A DNA stretch of 32,752 nucleotides from positions 23,882 through 56,633 of the forward strand of contig NZ_KB912678.1 of NCBI RefSeq assembly GCF_000383795.1, read 5' to 3'. Within the stretch, counting starts at the first letter, position 1. Each line of letters starts with the position of its first letter. The notes beneath the pieces are model-generated. The model was not told where the DNA came from. It was given only the letters and a program-made list of their open reading frames with translations, and made no database searches. Shown piece by piece: positions 24,218 through 31,391 of this stretch. The translations under genes and the position numbers were made by a program. The DNA is from Saccharomonospora saliphila YIM 90502 (GTDB lineage: Bacteria > Actinomycetota > Actinomycetes > Mycobacteriales > Pseudonocardiaceae).

Positions 24218-25708
24218 TCATGAAGCTCCGTCACGGGTCCGGCTTTCCTGGTGCGCGGCGAGTGTGTGCAGCACGTCGCGGCCGGCCGGATAGAGCGCCA
24301 GGTACTGCTGGTAGAGCTCGTCGTAGAGGGCGGTGGTCGCGGGATCGGGCGAGCGGATCTCCGCCGCCGGGTTCCACTCGGCCATGCTCGGCCGCTCCAC
24401 GAGGCCCGCGGCGAGGAACGCCGCACCGTAACTGGCCCCGATCGTCACGGTGGGCACGACCTGCGCGAGGCCGGTGACGTCCGACACGATCTGCGTCCAC
24501 ACCCTGCCCTGGGTCCCACCGCCGACGGCCACCACGCGCTCGATGTCGGCACCGGCCCGCCGCAGGGCGTCGATGTTGTGCCGTACCCCGAACGCCGTGG
24601 CCTCGAGAACCGCCCGGTAGAGATCGCCCCGGGTGTGGCGCAGCGTCAGGCCCGCGATCACGCCCCGCGCCCGGGGGTCGAAGATCGGCGTGCGTTCGCC
24701 TTCGAAGTAGGGCAGCACGAGCAGCCCACCCGCTCCCGGTCCGGACGCCTCCGCCTCGGCGAGCAGGGCCGCGTAGTCGGCACCGCCGGTGAGCTCGCGC
24801 ACCCACGACGTGATCGAGCCGGAGGCTGCCATGCCACCCGCCAGGTTGCGCGTGCCCTGGAAAGCGCCCAGCGTGCCCCACATGGAGGGCGTGGTGAGGC
24901 GTTCCCGGGTGGTGTTGACCAAGAACATCGTGCTGCCGTACATGAGCATCAGATCGCCCGGGTTCTGGGCGTCGACACTGACCGCCTCCGACCACGCGTC
25001 GATCGTTCCCGTGATCACCGGAACGCCCGCGGGAATTCCCCCGACCTCGCCCAGCGTCACGCCCGCGCGGTCGCCGGGCCAGCGCAGGCTCGGCAGTTCG
25101 AGGTCCGGGGCGATGTGGTCGCACCACGGGCGGTACCAGGTCGCGTCCACGGTGTCGAACAGCGGCGTGCACTGGCTCGCCGAGTGGTAGTCGAGCACGT
25201 ACTCGCCGGTGAGCCGGTAGGCGAGCCACGAACTCGGCACGAACATCCGGCGCGCCTTGGCGAAGACCTCCGGCTCGTTGTCGCGCACCCAGGCCAGCTT
25301 CGGCCCGACCGCCTGGCTCGACAGCATCGACCCGGTCCGGGCGAAGATCGCCTCGGCGCCGAGTTCGTCGTTGAGCGCCTCGATCTGCGCCTCGGCACGG
25401 GTGTCGACACCGTAGAGGATGGCCGGGCGCAGCGGAGTGCCGTCGTCCCCGGTCAGCAGGACACACGGGCCCATGCCGCTGACTCCGACCGCGGCGACCT
25501 CGACGTCGGCGGGCGCGGTCAGTTCCGAGGCCAGCTCGACGAACTCGGTCCACCACCGCTCGCCGTCCATCTCGACGCGGCCCGCGCCCGGCCGGTCGAC
25601 CGTGTGCTCGCGCACGGCCGTGCGCACGATCCCGCCGCCGGGACCGACGAGGACGCCCTTGCTGCTGGAGGTGCCGATGTCCACACCGAGGAACACACGC
25701 CGTCGCAT
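24218..25708 (-). CDS. FGGY-family carbohydrate kinase (xylulokinase-like)
   Basis: 496 residues, full length. FLGVDIGTSSSKGVLV (6-21) is the phosphate-1 loop, VEMDGERWW follows as in xylulokinases, Asp237 in ITGTIDAWSEA is the probable catalytic base, and VAVGGGTQGRVWTQIVSDVTG is the C-terminal FGGY signature. It phosphorylates a ketose or polyol with ATP in the cytoplasm; xylulose is the first guess, but the subfamily cannot be fixed by eye, and ribulose or related sugars remain possible. No sugar isomerase or transporter gene adjoins. CACGAT seven bases before the ATG with TTGTCT 17 bases further up suggests a leaderless promoter. Confidence 0.88.
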   Translation of the reverse strand: MRRRVFLGVDIGTSSSKGVLVGPGGGIVRTAVREHTVDRPGAGRVEMDGERWWTEFVELASELTAPADVEVAAVGVSGMGPCVLLTGDDGTPLRPAILYGVDTRAEAQIEALNDELGAEAIFARTGSMLSSQAVGPKLAWVRDNEPEVFAKARRMFVPSSWLAYRLTGEYVLDYHSASQCTPLFDTVDATWYRPWCDHIAPDLELPSLRWPGDRAGVTLGEVGGIPAGVPVITGTIDAWSEAVSVDAQNPGDLMLMYGSTMFLVNTTRERLTTPSMWGTLGAFQGTRNLAGGMAASGSITSWVRELTGGADYAALLAEAEASGPGAGGLLVLPYFEGERTPIFDPRARGVIAGLTLRHTRGDLYRAVLEATAFGVRHNIDALRRAGADIERVVAVGGGTQGRVWTQIVSDVTGLAQVVPTVTIGASYGAAFLAAGLVERPSMAEWNPAAEIRSPDPATTALYDELYQQYLALYPAGRDVLHTLAAHQESRTRDGAS

Positions 25709-25715
25709 GCCCGGG

Positions 25716-25744
25716 ATCGTGTCGGAAATCGATTACTCAGACAA
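25716..25744 (-). promoter_or_regulatory. Promoter candidate of the sugar kinase
   Basis: On the minus strand TTGTCT (25744-25739), a 17-base spacer and CACGAT (25721-25716) are followed by seven bases and the ATG at 25708. Spacing is ideal; the -10 lacks the initial T. Confidence 0.45.
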
Positions 25745-25958
25745 GCGGCGCCGGAAACCGGGCCGTGGGCACCGGTGCGACGCGCCCGGCGAGACACGGG
25801 GCGCTCGGTCACTCCCCGCTGGCTGGGGTGAAGCAGCACTGGCCGCACACGACCACCCGGCCGTTCCCGTACTGGCCTTCCTGCCGGTGCCCGCTCCACA
25901 CCTCCTCCCTCGGAGGCACGTCGTCGCGCGTTCGTGGGCTCCGCGTGGAGTGATCGCA

Positions 25959-25964
25959 TAGAAT
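25959..25964 (+). promoter_or_regulatory. -10 box candidate (TAGAAT) of the 107-residue gene
   Basis: TAGAAT lies 30 bases before the ATG at 25995, leaving room for the GGAGAGG ribosome site. The -35 position is GC-rich and poor. Confidence 0.45.
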
Positions 25965-25994
25965 CTCGCGGCCAGGCGACTCCGGAGAGGTGGA

Positions 25995-26318
25995 ATGACT
26001 GTCGACGCGTTGTTCGCTCGCCGACCTCAGAGGTGGGGCCTGCGAGGCGATCCTCGGGTGTGGGAGGCGATGCGGGAACGGTTGCGCGGCGTGGAGCTGC
26101 CGTCCGACTTCTTCACCGCTCGCCGCCTCTTCGAGAGGGCCTTCGCGGACACCGTGGGAGTCGACCTGGACGACATCGTGGAGCGGGACGACACGGTGTA
26201 CCGGCAAGAACTGGCCACCGGGTCGGGCATGAGCGACGGGTACGTCTCGCTGCACTTCTGGAAGTACACTGGATTGCCGATTCTGCTCGACCGCTGGGCC
26301 GCCGCCGTCCATGGGTGA
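25995..26318 (+). CDS. Short conserved-looking protein of unknown function
   Basis: 107 residues, family not recognised. ATG 25995 has GGAGAGG five bases upstream and a TAGAAT box at a proper distance, so it is very likely real. The product begins MTVDALFARRPQRWGLRGDP, is soluble, has no signal peptide or membrane helix, and is rich in aromatic and charged residues (SDFFTARRLFERAFAD, SLHFWKYTGLPILLDRW). The regular mix of helices ending in a tryptophan-rich tail suggests a small globular cytoplasmic protein. It converges with the DMT transporter gene. No function can be offered. Confidence 0.75.
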   Translation: MTVDALFARRPQRWGLRGDPRVWEAMRERLRGVELPSDFFTARRLFERAFADTVGVDLDDIVERDDTVYRQELATGSGMSDGYVSLHFWKYTGLPILLDRWAAAVHG

Positions 26319-26409
26319 CGATCCGGACGTCGGCACGGGTGTCGACGCCGCAGGGGATCGTGTCCGACGGCCAACCCGGCCGTGACGAGGTGGTGTGGCC
26401 GGGTCCCGG

Positions 26410-27333
26410 TCAGCCCCGCGCCTGCTCGTCCGTAGGCCGCGTCTCCGCCGCGGGACGGCGCGTGCGTTGCGCACGGTAGACGGCCAGCGCGACGAGCACT
26501 CCCACTCCGATCAGCACCGGGTCGAGAGGCTGATCCAGCAGTATCCAGGCCAGCCCGATGGTCAGGACCGGTTGCAGGAGCTGGACCTGTCCCACCGTCG
26601 CGATGCCGCCGAGCGCCAGCGCCCGGTACCAGGCGAAGAACGCCAGCAAGGAGCTGCCCACCGCGAGATAGGCGAACGCGGCCAGCGCTCCCACGGTGAT
26701 CGTCGACCGCGCCGGAATCCCCACCGCCAGGACCAGACCGAGCACGAGCGGCGACCCGATGACCAGCGCCCACGACGTGACCACCCAGCCCGGATGCGTG
26801 CGCGAAAGCACTCCGCCCTCGGCGTAGCCGAGCGCGCACAGCACCACCGCCGCCAGCAGTTCGAGATCGCCCACCCCGAACCGGGAGTCCGCCCGGGACA
26901 CCAGATAACCCGCAACGAGCGCCGTGCCGAGCAGACACCAGAACCAGAACGCACCGGCGGGCCGTTCCCCGGCTCGCACCGCCGCCATGACGGCGGTCGC
27001 GGCGGGCAACAGCGCGAGAACGACCGCGGCGTGCCCGGCCGACACGGTCGTCAGCGCGTGCGCGGTCAACAACGGGAACCCGATCACGGAACCGACCGCC
27101 ACCACGGCCACCGAGGGCAGGTGACGCAGTGGCGGAACCGGGGGCCATCGCCGGGCCAGGAGCAGTGGCACCGCGACCAGCGCCGCCACCAGCGCACGGC
27201 CAGGACCGACCAGCTGAGGCCCGAAGGCCGGGAGAGCGTACTGCGTCACCGGCACGGTCAGGCTGAACCCGAGCACACCGCCGAATCCGAGCACGAGCGC
27301 ACCGGAGCGGGTGTGTCCGGGCGCTGCGCTCAT
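26410..27333 (-). CDS. EamA/DMT-superfamily transporter
   Basis: 307 residues with ten hydrophobic segments in two EamA repeats. Segments include ALVLGFGGVLGFSLTVPVT and VPVTQYALPAFGPQLVGPGR in the first half, and SSLLAFFAWYRALALGG and TVGQVQLLQPVLTIGLAWI in the second, the usual EamA repeat signatures. These proteins export amino acids or other small metabolites through the inner membrane. ATG 27333 is preferred; a GTG at 27336 is in frame, with GGTGGA upstream. The A of the ATG is also the last base of the stop codon of a MetK-like fragment (TGATG), so translation may be coupled to it. It lies downstream of the siderophore operon on the same strand, but a role in siderophore export is only a possibility. 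Confidence 0.87.
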   Translation of the reverse strand: MSAAPGHTRSGALVLGFGGVLGFSLTVPVTQYALPAFGPQLVGPGRALVAALVAVPLLLARRWPPVPPLRHLPSVAVVAVGSVIGFPLLTAHALTTVSAGHAAVVLALLPAATAVMAAVRAGERPAGAFWFWCLLGTALVAGYLVSRADSRFGVGDLELLAAVVLCALGYAEGGVLSRTHPGWVVTSWALVIGSPLVLGLVLAVGIPARSTITVGALAAFAYLAVGSSLLAFFAWYRALALGGIATVGQVQLLQPVLTIGLAWILLDQPLDPVLIGVGVLVALAVYRAQRTRRPAAETRPTDEQARG

Positions 27334-27509
27334 CACTCCACCTTCGAAAGCCTCCGTAGGTCAGTGCTCAGGGCGACGTCCTCCCAGGGGACTCCGTCGT
27401 CCGGGCGGCCGAAATGTCCGAACGTCGCGGTTGGCAGGTACCGGACGTGCCGCAGTCCGAACCGTACCAGCGTGGGCTCGACGCGCAGGTCCACCGCGAG
27501 ATCGTCCGT
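27333..27509 (-). pseudogene. MetK (S-adenosylmethionine synthetase) C-terminal remnant
   Basis: On the minus strand, between a TGA at 27512-27510 and a TGA at 27335-27333, the frame reads TDDLAVDLRVEPTLVRFGLR, followed by HVRYLPTATFGHFGRPDDGV and PWEDVALSTDLRRLSKVE. The DLR start, PTA-FGHFGR and PWE match the last 50 residues of MetK in order and spacing. The rest of the roughly 400-residue enzyme is missing; a weak echo (AAEVRIS) lies upstream in another frame. The remnant could still be translated from GTG 27494 as 53 residues ending in a TGATG overlap with the transporter gene. It is most simply a decayed metK copy; a retained domain is less likely. Confidence 0.65.
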
Positions 27510-27676
27510 TCACGGTGAGCGGCGCCGGTACCGGGTGCCTGAGCTGATCCGGACCTCCGCGGCGGAACGCGCCGCGGTCGGCACGACGCACCCGCGCTGA
27601 GCGGTCCGGGCGCTGCCGTGCGCACCGTCCGGCACCGCGGCCCGGCTCGTGGCCGCCTGGGCAAGACCCGGAGCGC
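27510..27676. other. Gap between siderophore operon and metK remnant
   Basis: 167 bases after the hydroxylase stop. No hairpin terminator stands out, so the siderophore transcript may read on into the transporter gene. The minus-strand frames resemble no family clearly; a short AAEVRIS stretch may be part of the same decayed metK. Confidence 0.35.
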
Positions 27677-28999
27677 TCACCCCTCGCGCGCCGGTGTGGT
27701 GAAACTGGTGAAGGCAGTGTTCTTCGGCAGGCGAAAGACCTCCCGGCCCGCGACCGCGTTGAGCACGGTGGCGTTGCGGTAGGCCCCGATTCCCAGATCG
27801 GGCGCGGCGACACCGTGGCTGTGCAGGTCGGCGTTCGACACGAACAACCGGCCGGAGACGGTGGGGTCGAGTTCGACCGAGTGGTCCCGTCGCACGCGGT
27901 ACCGCCCCCGCTCGTCCCGGCGCACCAGTCGTTCGAGCGGGTCGAGGAACCGGGGAACGCGCTGCCGGTATCCCGTGGCCGCGACCACGAGGTCGGTGCG
28001 GTGCTCGAACCGGATTCCCGTGTCCCGCTGGTGACAGGTCAGCACGACCTCGCCGGTGCCGTCGTCGACGGTCGAGCCTTCGACCGCCACCCCGCAGCGC
28101 AGCCGTACCGGGGCCGGTCCGTCGTCGAGTTCCCGCCGGTAGAGCTCGTCGTGGATTTCTTCCAGCGTGTCCGCCGAGATGCCCTTGTAGTGCCGCCACT
28201 GCCGAGCGACCAGCTCGTCGCGCGTCGGCGCGGGCAATCCGTGGAAGTAGTCCACGTAGGCCGGAGTGGTCATCTCCAGCACCAGCTTCGTGTAGTCCAG
28301 CGGCGCGAACGACTCGGTCCTGGTCAGCCAGTTCACGGCAGGCCCCCCGGCGCGGTTGCGCCGCAAGAGGTCGAGGGCGACCTCCGCGCCCGACTGGCCG
28401 GACCCCACCACTGTCACCTGCCCCGCACCGGCCACCTCGGCGCTGCGGTCCAGGTAGTCGGCGGTGTGCAGCACGCGGTCAGCGGGCAGTTCGCCCAGCG
28501 CTTCGGGAAGCGCCGGTTCGGTGCCGATGCCGAGCACGAGATTCCGTGCGGAGGTCGTGCGCGTACCCGATCCGGCGCGCTCAACCTCCACAAGGAACCG
28601 CTGTCCTCCGGAGTCCCAGCTCACCGACCGCACCCGGTGGCCGAAACGGACGGTGTCGAGTCTGGATGCCGCCCAACGAAGATAGTCCTCGTACTCCCTT
28701 CGGGTTGGGTGGAACCGTTCCCGCACGTAGAACGGATACATGCGGTCCATGTCCCGCAGGTAGGCCAGAAACGACAACGGATGCGTCGGCTCGACCAGGG
28801 TCACCAGGTCGGCGAGAAAGCTCACTTGCAGCTGCGCGTCGTCGAACATCACCCCCGGATGCCAGCGCAGCTCCGGTCGCTGTTCGAACACCACGAGGTC
28901 GAGATCGTCCACCCCGTCGGCGAGCGCGGCCAGTCCCAGATTGAACGGCCCGCACCCGATGGCCACCACATCGTGCTCGGTCTCCGGCGTGCTGCTCAT
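27677..28999 (-). CDS. desB: Lysine/diamine N-hydroxylase of siderophore biosynthesis (DesB/IucD family)
   Basis: 440 residues from the ATG at 28999, which overlaps the acyltransferase stop (ATGA). Flavin-dependent N-monooxygenase: FAD motif GCGPFNLGLAALAD (15-28), EQRPELRWHPGVMFDDAQLQ as in lysine and cadaverine hydroxylases, NADPH motif VVGSGQSGAEVALDLL near 205-220, and ATGYR near 370. In the desferrioxamine route this enzyme turns cadaverine into N-hydroxycadaverine; aerobactin-type homologues act on lysine. The decarboxylase in the same operon favours a diamine substrate. It is the last gene of a four-gene coupled operon. The gene symbol is by role, not by sequence search. Confidence 0.9.
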   Translation of the reverse strand: MSSTPETEHDVVAIGCGPFNLGLAALADGVDDLDLVVFEQRPELRWHPGVMFDDAQLQVSFLADLVTLVEPTHPLSFLAYLRDMDRMYPFYVRERFHPTRREYEDYLRWAASRLDTVRFGHRVRSVSWDSGGQRFLVEVERAGSGTRTTSARNLVLGIGTEPALPEALGELPADRVLHTADYLDRSAEVAGAGQVTVVGSGQSGAEVALDLLRRNRAGGPAVNWLTRTESFAPLDYTKLVLEMTTPAYVDYFHGLPAPTRDELVARQWRHYKGISADTLEEIHDELYRRELDDGPAPVRLRCGVAVEGSTVDDGTGEVVLTCHQRDTGIRFEHRTDLVVAATGYRQRVPRFLDPLERLVRRDERGRYRVRRDHSVELDPTVSGRLFVSNADLHSHGVAAPDLGIGAYRNATVLNAVAGREVFRLPKNTAFTSFTTPAREG

Positions 29000-29568
29000 C
29001 GCGGGCTCCTCCGCTCGTAGGTCACAACGACAGCCGTCTTGTCCGGCAGCTCGACCGTCCCGGCCGGGACGAATCCCGCACGCCGGAACGCGGCCAGGGA
29101 CGCGCCGTTGCCGACGTCCGGCTCGGCGACGATGCGCGCGCAGCCGGGCTCGGCCTCCAACAGGCTCTCCGCGAGGGCGGCCAGCAGCGCCGTGCCGAGC
29201 CCTCGTCCGGTACGACGCCGCTCCCCGATCGCGAGGTGCACGCCCAGGTCGTGCGCGTCGTGCGTGACGTAGTCGGCGAGCCGGTCCCGCATCACCCGGT
29301 AGACCTCGACGTAGGCGACGTCGACGCCGTCGTGCGCGACCAGGCACGGCAGCGAATGCGTTCCGGCCACCTGCCGTGCGATCTCCGCGCGCCAGCGCGG
29401 CAGCGGCCAATCCTGCTTCCAGAACGCCGCGACGTGTGGTTCGGCCATCCACCGGTGGATCAGGGGCGAGTCCTGCTCGGCGGAAGCCACGCGCGCGGAC
29501 CACGGAGTGGGCAACGCCGGGACGGGCGGCGGCCCGACCGGTCGTCCTGTGGCCGGGGAAGCGGTCAT
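28996..29568 (-). CDS. desC: Siderophore N-acyltransferase, GNAT family (DesC/AlcB-like)
   Basis: 190 residues. ATG 29568 overlaps the synthetase stop and the gene's own stop overlaps the hydroxylase start (both ATGA). The AlcB-type motifs are present: LIHRWMAEPHVAAFWKQDW, LPRWRAEIARQ, and the acetyl-CoA loop around GERRRTGRGLGTALLAALAE. GASLAAFRRAGFVPAGT closes the fold. In desferrioxamine synthesis this enzyme adds succinyl or acetyl to N-hydroxycadaverine to give the hydroxamate. The first 20 residues are a proline-rich extension unlike the family core. Acyl donor is not deducible. Confidence 0.88.
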   Translation of the reverse strand: MTASPATGRPVGPPPVPALPTPWSARVASAEQDSPLIHRWMAEPHVAAFWKQDWPLPRWRAEIARQVAGTHSLPCLVAHDGVDVAYVEVYRVMRDRLADYVTHDAHDLGVHLAIGERRRTGRGLGTALLAALAESLLEAEPGCARIVAEPDVGNGASLAAFRRAGFVPAGTVELPDKTAVVVTYERRSPR

Positions 29569-31391
29569 CGCGGCATCACCCGCAGCGGGTTGGGCGCGTC
29601 GAGGTACACCGACTGCGTGTCCAGTGACGCGAGCACCTCATCGATGCCGTGCAGCCGGGTCAGCAGGTTGCCCTTGCACGGCAGCGAACGCGCGCGCAGC
29701 CAGCGTCGAGCCAACCGGTCGCCGTCGGGTCCGGCCTCGGCCAGTTCCGGCAGCGCCGCGCTCAGCCGGTCGGCCAGGACGTCGAGCAGGTCCGCTTCGG
29801 CCGCCAGCCCGTCCACGGCGAGGCAGCCCACCACAGCGAAGGCCTGGTTGCGCAGCAGGTAGTACGACAGCCGCTCGTCCACGACCTCGTCGGCCACCAC
29901 CGCCAGCGTCGACGGCTCCCCGCCCAGCAGGCCGAGCACCCGTGACTCGTGAGAGGCGGCCAGGTAGTAGCCCTGGTTGTCCCGGAAGGCGGCACCGGTG
30001 ACCCCGCCCCGGTCGTCGAGGCGCACGAGGGTGTTCTGCTGGTGCGCCTCCAGGCCGATGCCGGCAGAGGCGTACAGGTGCAGCATGGGCGCGAGCACCC
30101 TGTCGGCATAGTCGGCGACCCACCGCTGGGCATCGCCCCAGGCGTGGACCAGCTCGGCGAGCCTGCTGGGACCCTCGCCCGGCCGCGGCGCGACCAGCCC
30201 GGCCAGGCAGCGCAGCCCGCCGATCCCGTCGGGAACCTCCCGTACGGCCACGTCGAGCCCGGTGACCTCGGGGCCCTGCGGGCGGCCGGGCTCGTCCACC
30301 GCCAGCCAGGCCGGGTCCCTGGTGATGGCGAAACCGGGGTGAGCGGCGAACGTGCTGTCCGCATACCCCGCGTCGAGCAGCCGGTTGACCTCCACGCCGC
30401 GCCGGAGTTCGGTGCGGGTGGATTCACGCCTCGAATTGGTCAGCCGCAGTCCGAGGGAGACCTTCAGCATGACCTCGGCGTCCGGACGGTAAAGGGTGCG
30501 CACGCTGGAGGTCGGCCACCATTCCGGGCCCAGGGGGCCGAGCGGTTCCAGCAGCCCCGCGTCCACCAGGGCGGCGATCCTGTCCCGGTGGAGCAGATCG
30601 CGGGCCTGCCACGGATGCGCGGGCACGAGCACCCGCCCGTCGTCCGGGCCGTCCTCGGCGAGGTCGGCGAGCAGGCGCACGGTGTCGCGCCCGCCGAGCG
30701 CCACGGCGCCCGCGACGGCGTCGTGGGACACGATCGCGGGGTCGGCGGCGAACCAGTGCAGGCGGAACGATCCGCGCAGCTCGGGCGAGTAGAGCGCCGA
30801 CTCGTGGTCGGAGAGCCCGTCACGGCTCTTGGGCGCTGGATGGTGCAGATGGCCGAGGACGAGGGCCTGCTCGGCGTCGAGGAAACCGTCGACGGCCTCG
30901 GCCGGGACCGGGCCCTCGCGCCGGTGCCGCACGAACGAGGTCACCCTGCGCACCGATTCGGCCGTCCGCTCGACGAGGGCGGCCACTTCCCCGGGAGGCA
31001 CGCCACCGTCGCGTGCCCCGCCGTCGGCGGCAGCCTCGGCGGCCAGCACGGCAGTGGCGACGACCGGATCGGCCCGGGGACCGAGTTGTCCGGACGGCCC
31101 CTCGACGCGCACGGGTCCGAACCGGTGCCACCCGGTCGGCGACCAGTGCCGCACGTCGGTGACCAGCGTGAGACCGGTGGCCGGCAGCGCCAGGCGCAGG
31201 GGACCCGCCTCGACCCGGCGCGCGGTTTCGGTCAGCCAGCAGCGCAGCAGCGCCTCCAGGTGGGCGTGCTCGGCCGAGGCGCGGGCGTCCCGGCTGTGCA
31301 GGGGATCGTCGGCCCACGATCCCGGCCCGGCCGCGCCCCCCGGTACCGGGTCCGGGTCCGCCTTCGGATGTCCCGGGCTGGTGGCGGTCAT
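29565..31391 (-). CDS. desD: NRPS-independent siderophore synthetase, IucA/IucC family (DesD-like)
   Basis: 608 residues, the usual length for DesD and relatives. ATG 31391 overlaps the decarboxylase stop (ATGA). ATP-binding residues are carried by GHLHHPAPKSRDG (180-192), VLVPAHPWQARDLL and LKVSLGLRLTN; LEAHQQNTLV and FRDNQGYYLA match the active-site floor, and LPCKGNLLTRLHG is the FhuF-like C-terminal segment typical of the family. DesD-type enzymes join and close N-hydroxy-N-succinylcadaverine units by adenylation. The first 35 residues are a flexible Pro/Gly-rich tail. The neighbours define a complete hydroxamate pathway. Confidence 0.92.
   Translation of the reverse strand: MTATSPGHPKADPDPVPGGAAGPGSWADDPLHSRDARASAEHAHLEALLRCWLTETARRVEAGPLRLALPATGLTLVTDVRHWSPTGWHRFGPVRVEGPSGQLGPRADPVVATAVLAAEAAADGGARDGGVPPGEVAALVERTAESVRRVTSFVRHRREGPVPAEAVDGFLDAEQALVLGHLHHPAPKSRDGLSDHESALYSPELRGSFRLHWFAADPAIVSHDAVAGAVALGGRDTVRLLADLAEDGPDDGRVLVPAHPWQARDLLHRDRIAALVDAGLLEPLGPLGPEWWPTSSVRTLYRPDAEVMLKVSLGLRLTNSRRESTRTELRRGVEVNRLLDAGYADSTFAAHPGFAITRDPAWLAVDEPGRPQGPEVTGLDVAVREVPDGIGGLRCLAGLVAPRPGEGPSRLAELVHAWGDAQRWVADYADRVLAPMLHLYASAGIGLEAHQQNTLVRLDDRGGVTGAAFRDNQGYYLAASHESRVLGLLGGEPSTLAVVADEVVDERLSYYLLRNQAFAVVGCLAVDGLAAEADLLDVLADRLSAALPELAEAGPDGDRLARRWLRARSLPCKGNLLTRLHGIDEVLASLDTQSVYLDAPNPLRVMPR

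Noticed and set aside
24251-25831. 526-codon open frame on the plus strand
   Set aside because: Antisense shadow of the FGGY kinase gene, which carries all family motifs.
25809-25925. Minus-strand frame ending CGQCCFTPASGE, with a Cys-rich tail
   Set aside because: A GTG with a purine-rich stretch exists, but spacing is poor, the frame overlaps the promoter of the 25995 gene, and no precursor-peptide family or modifying enzyme is nearby.
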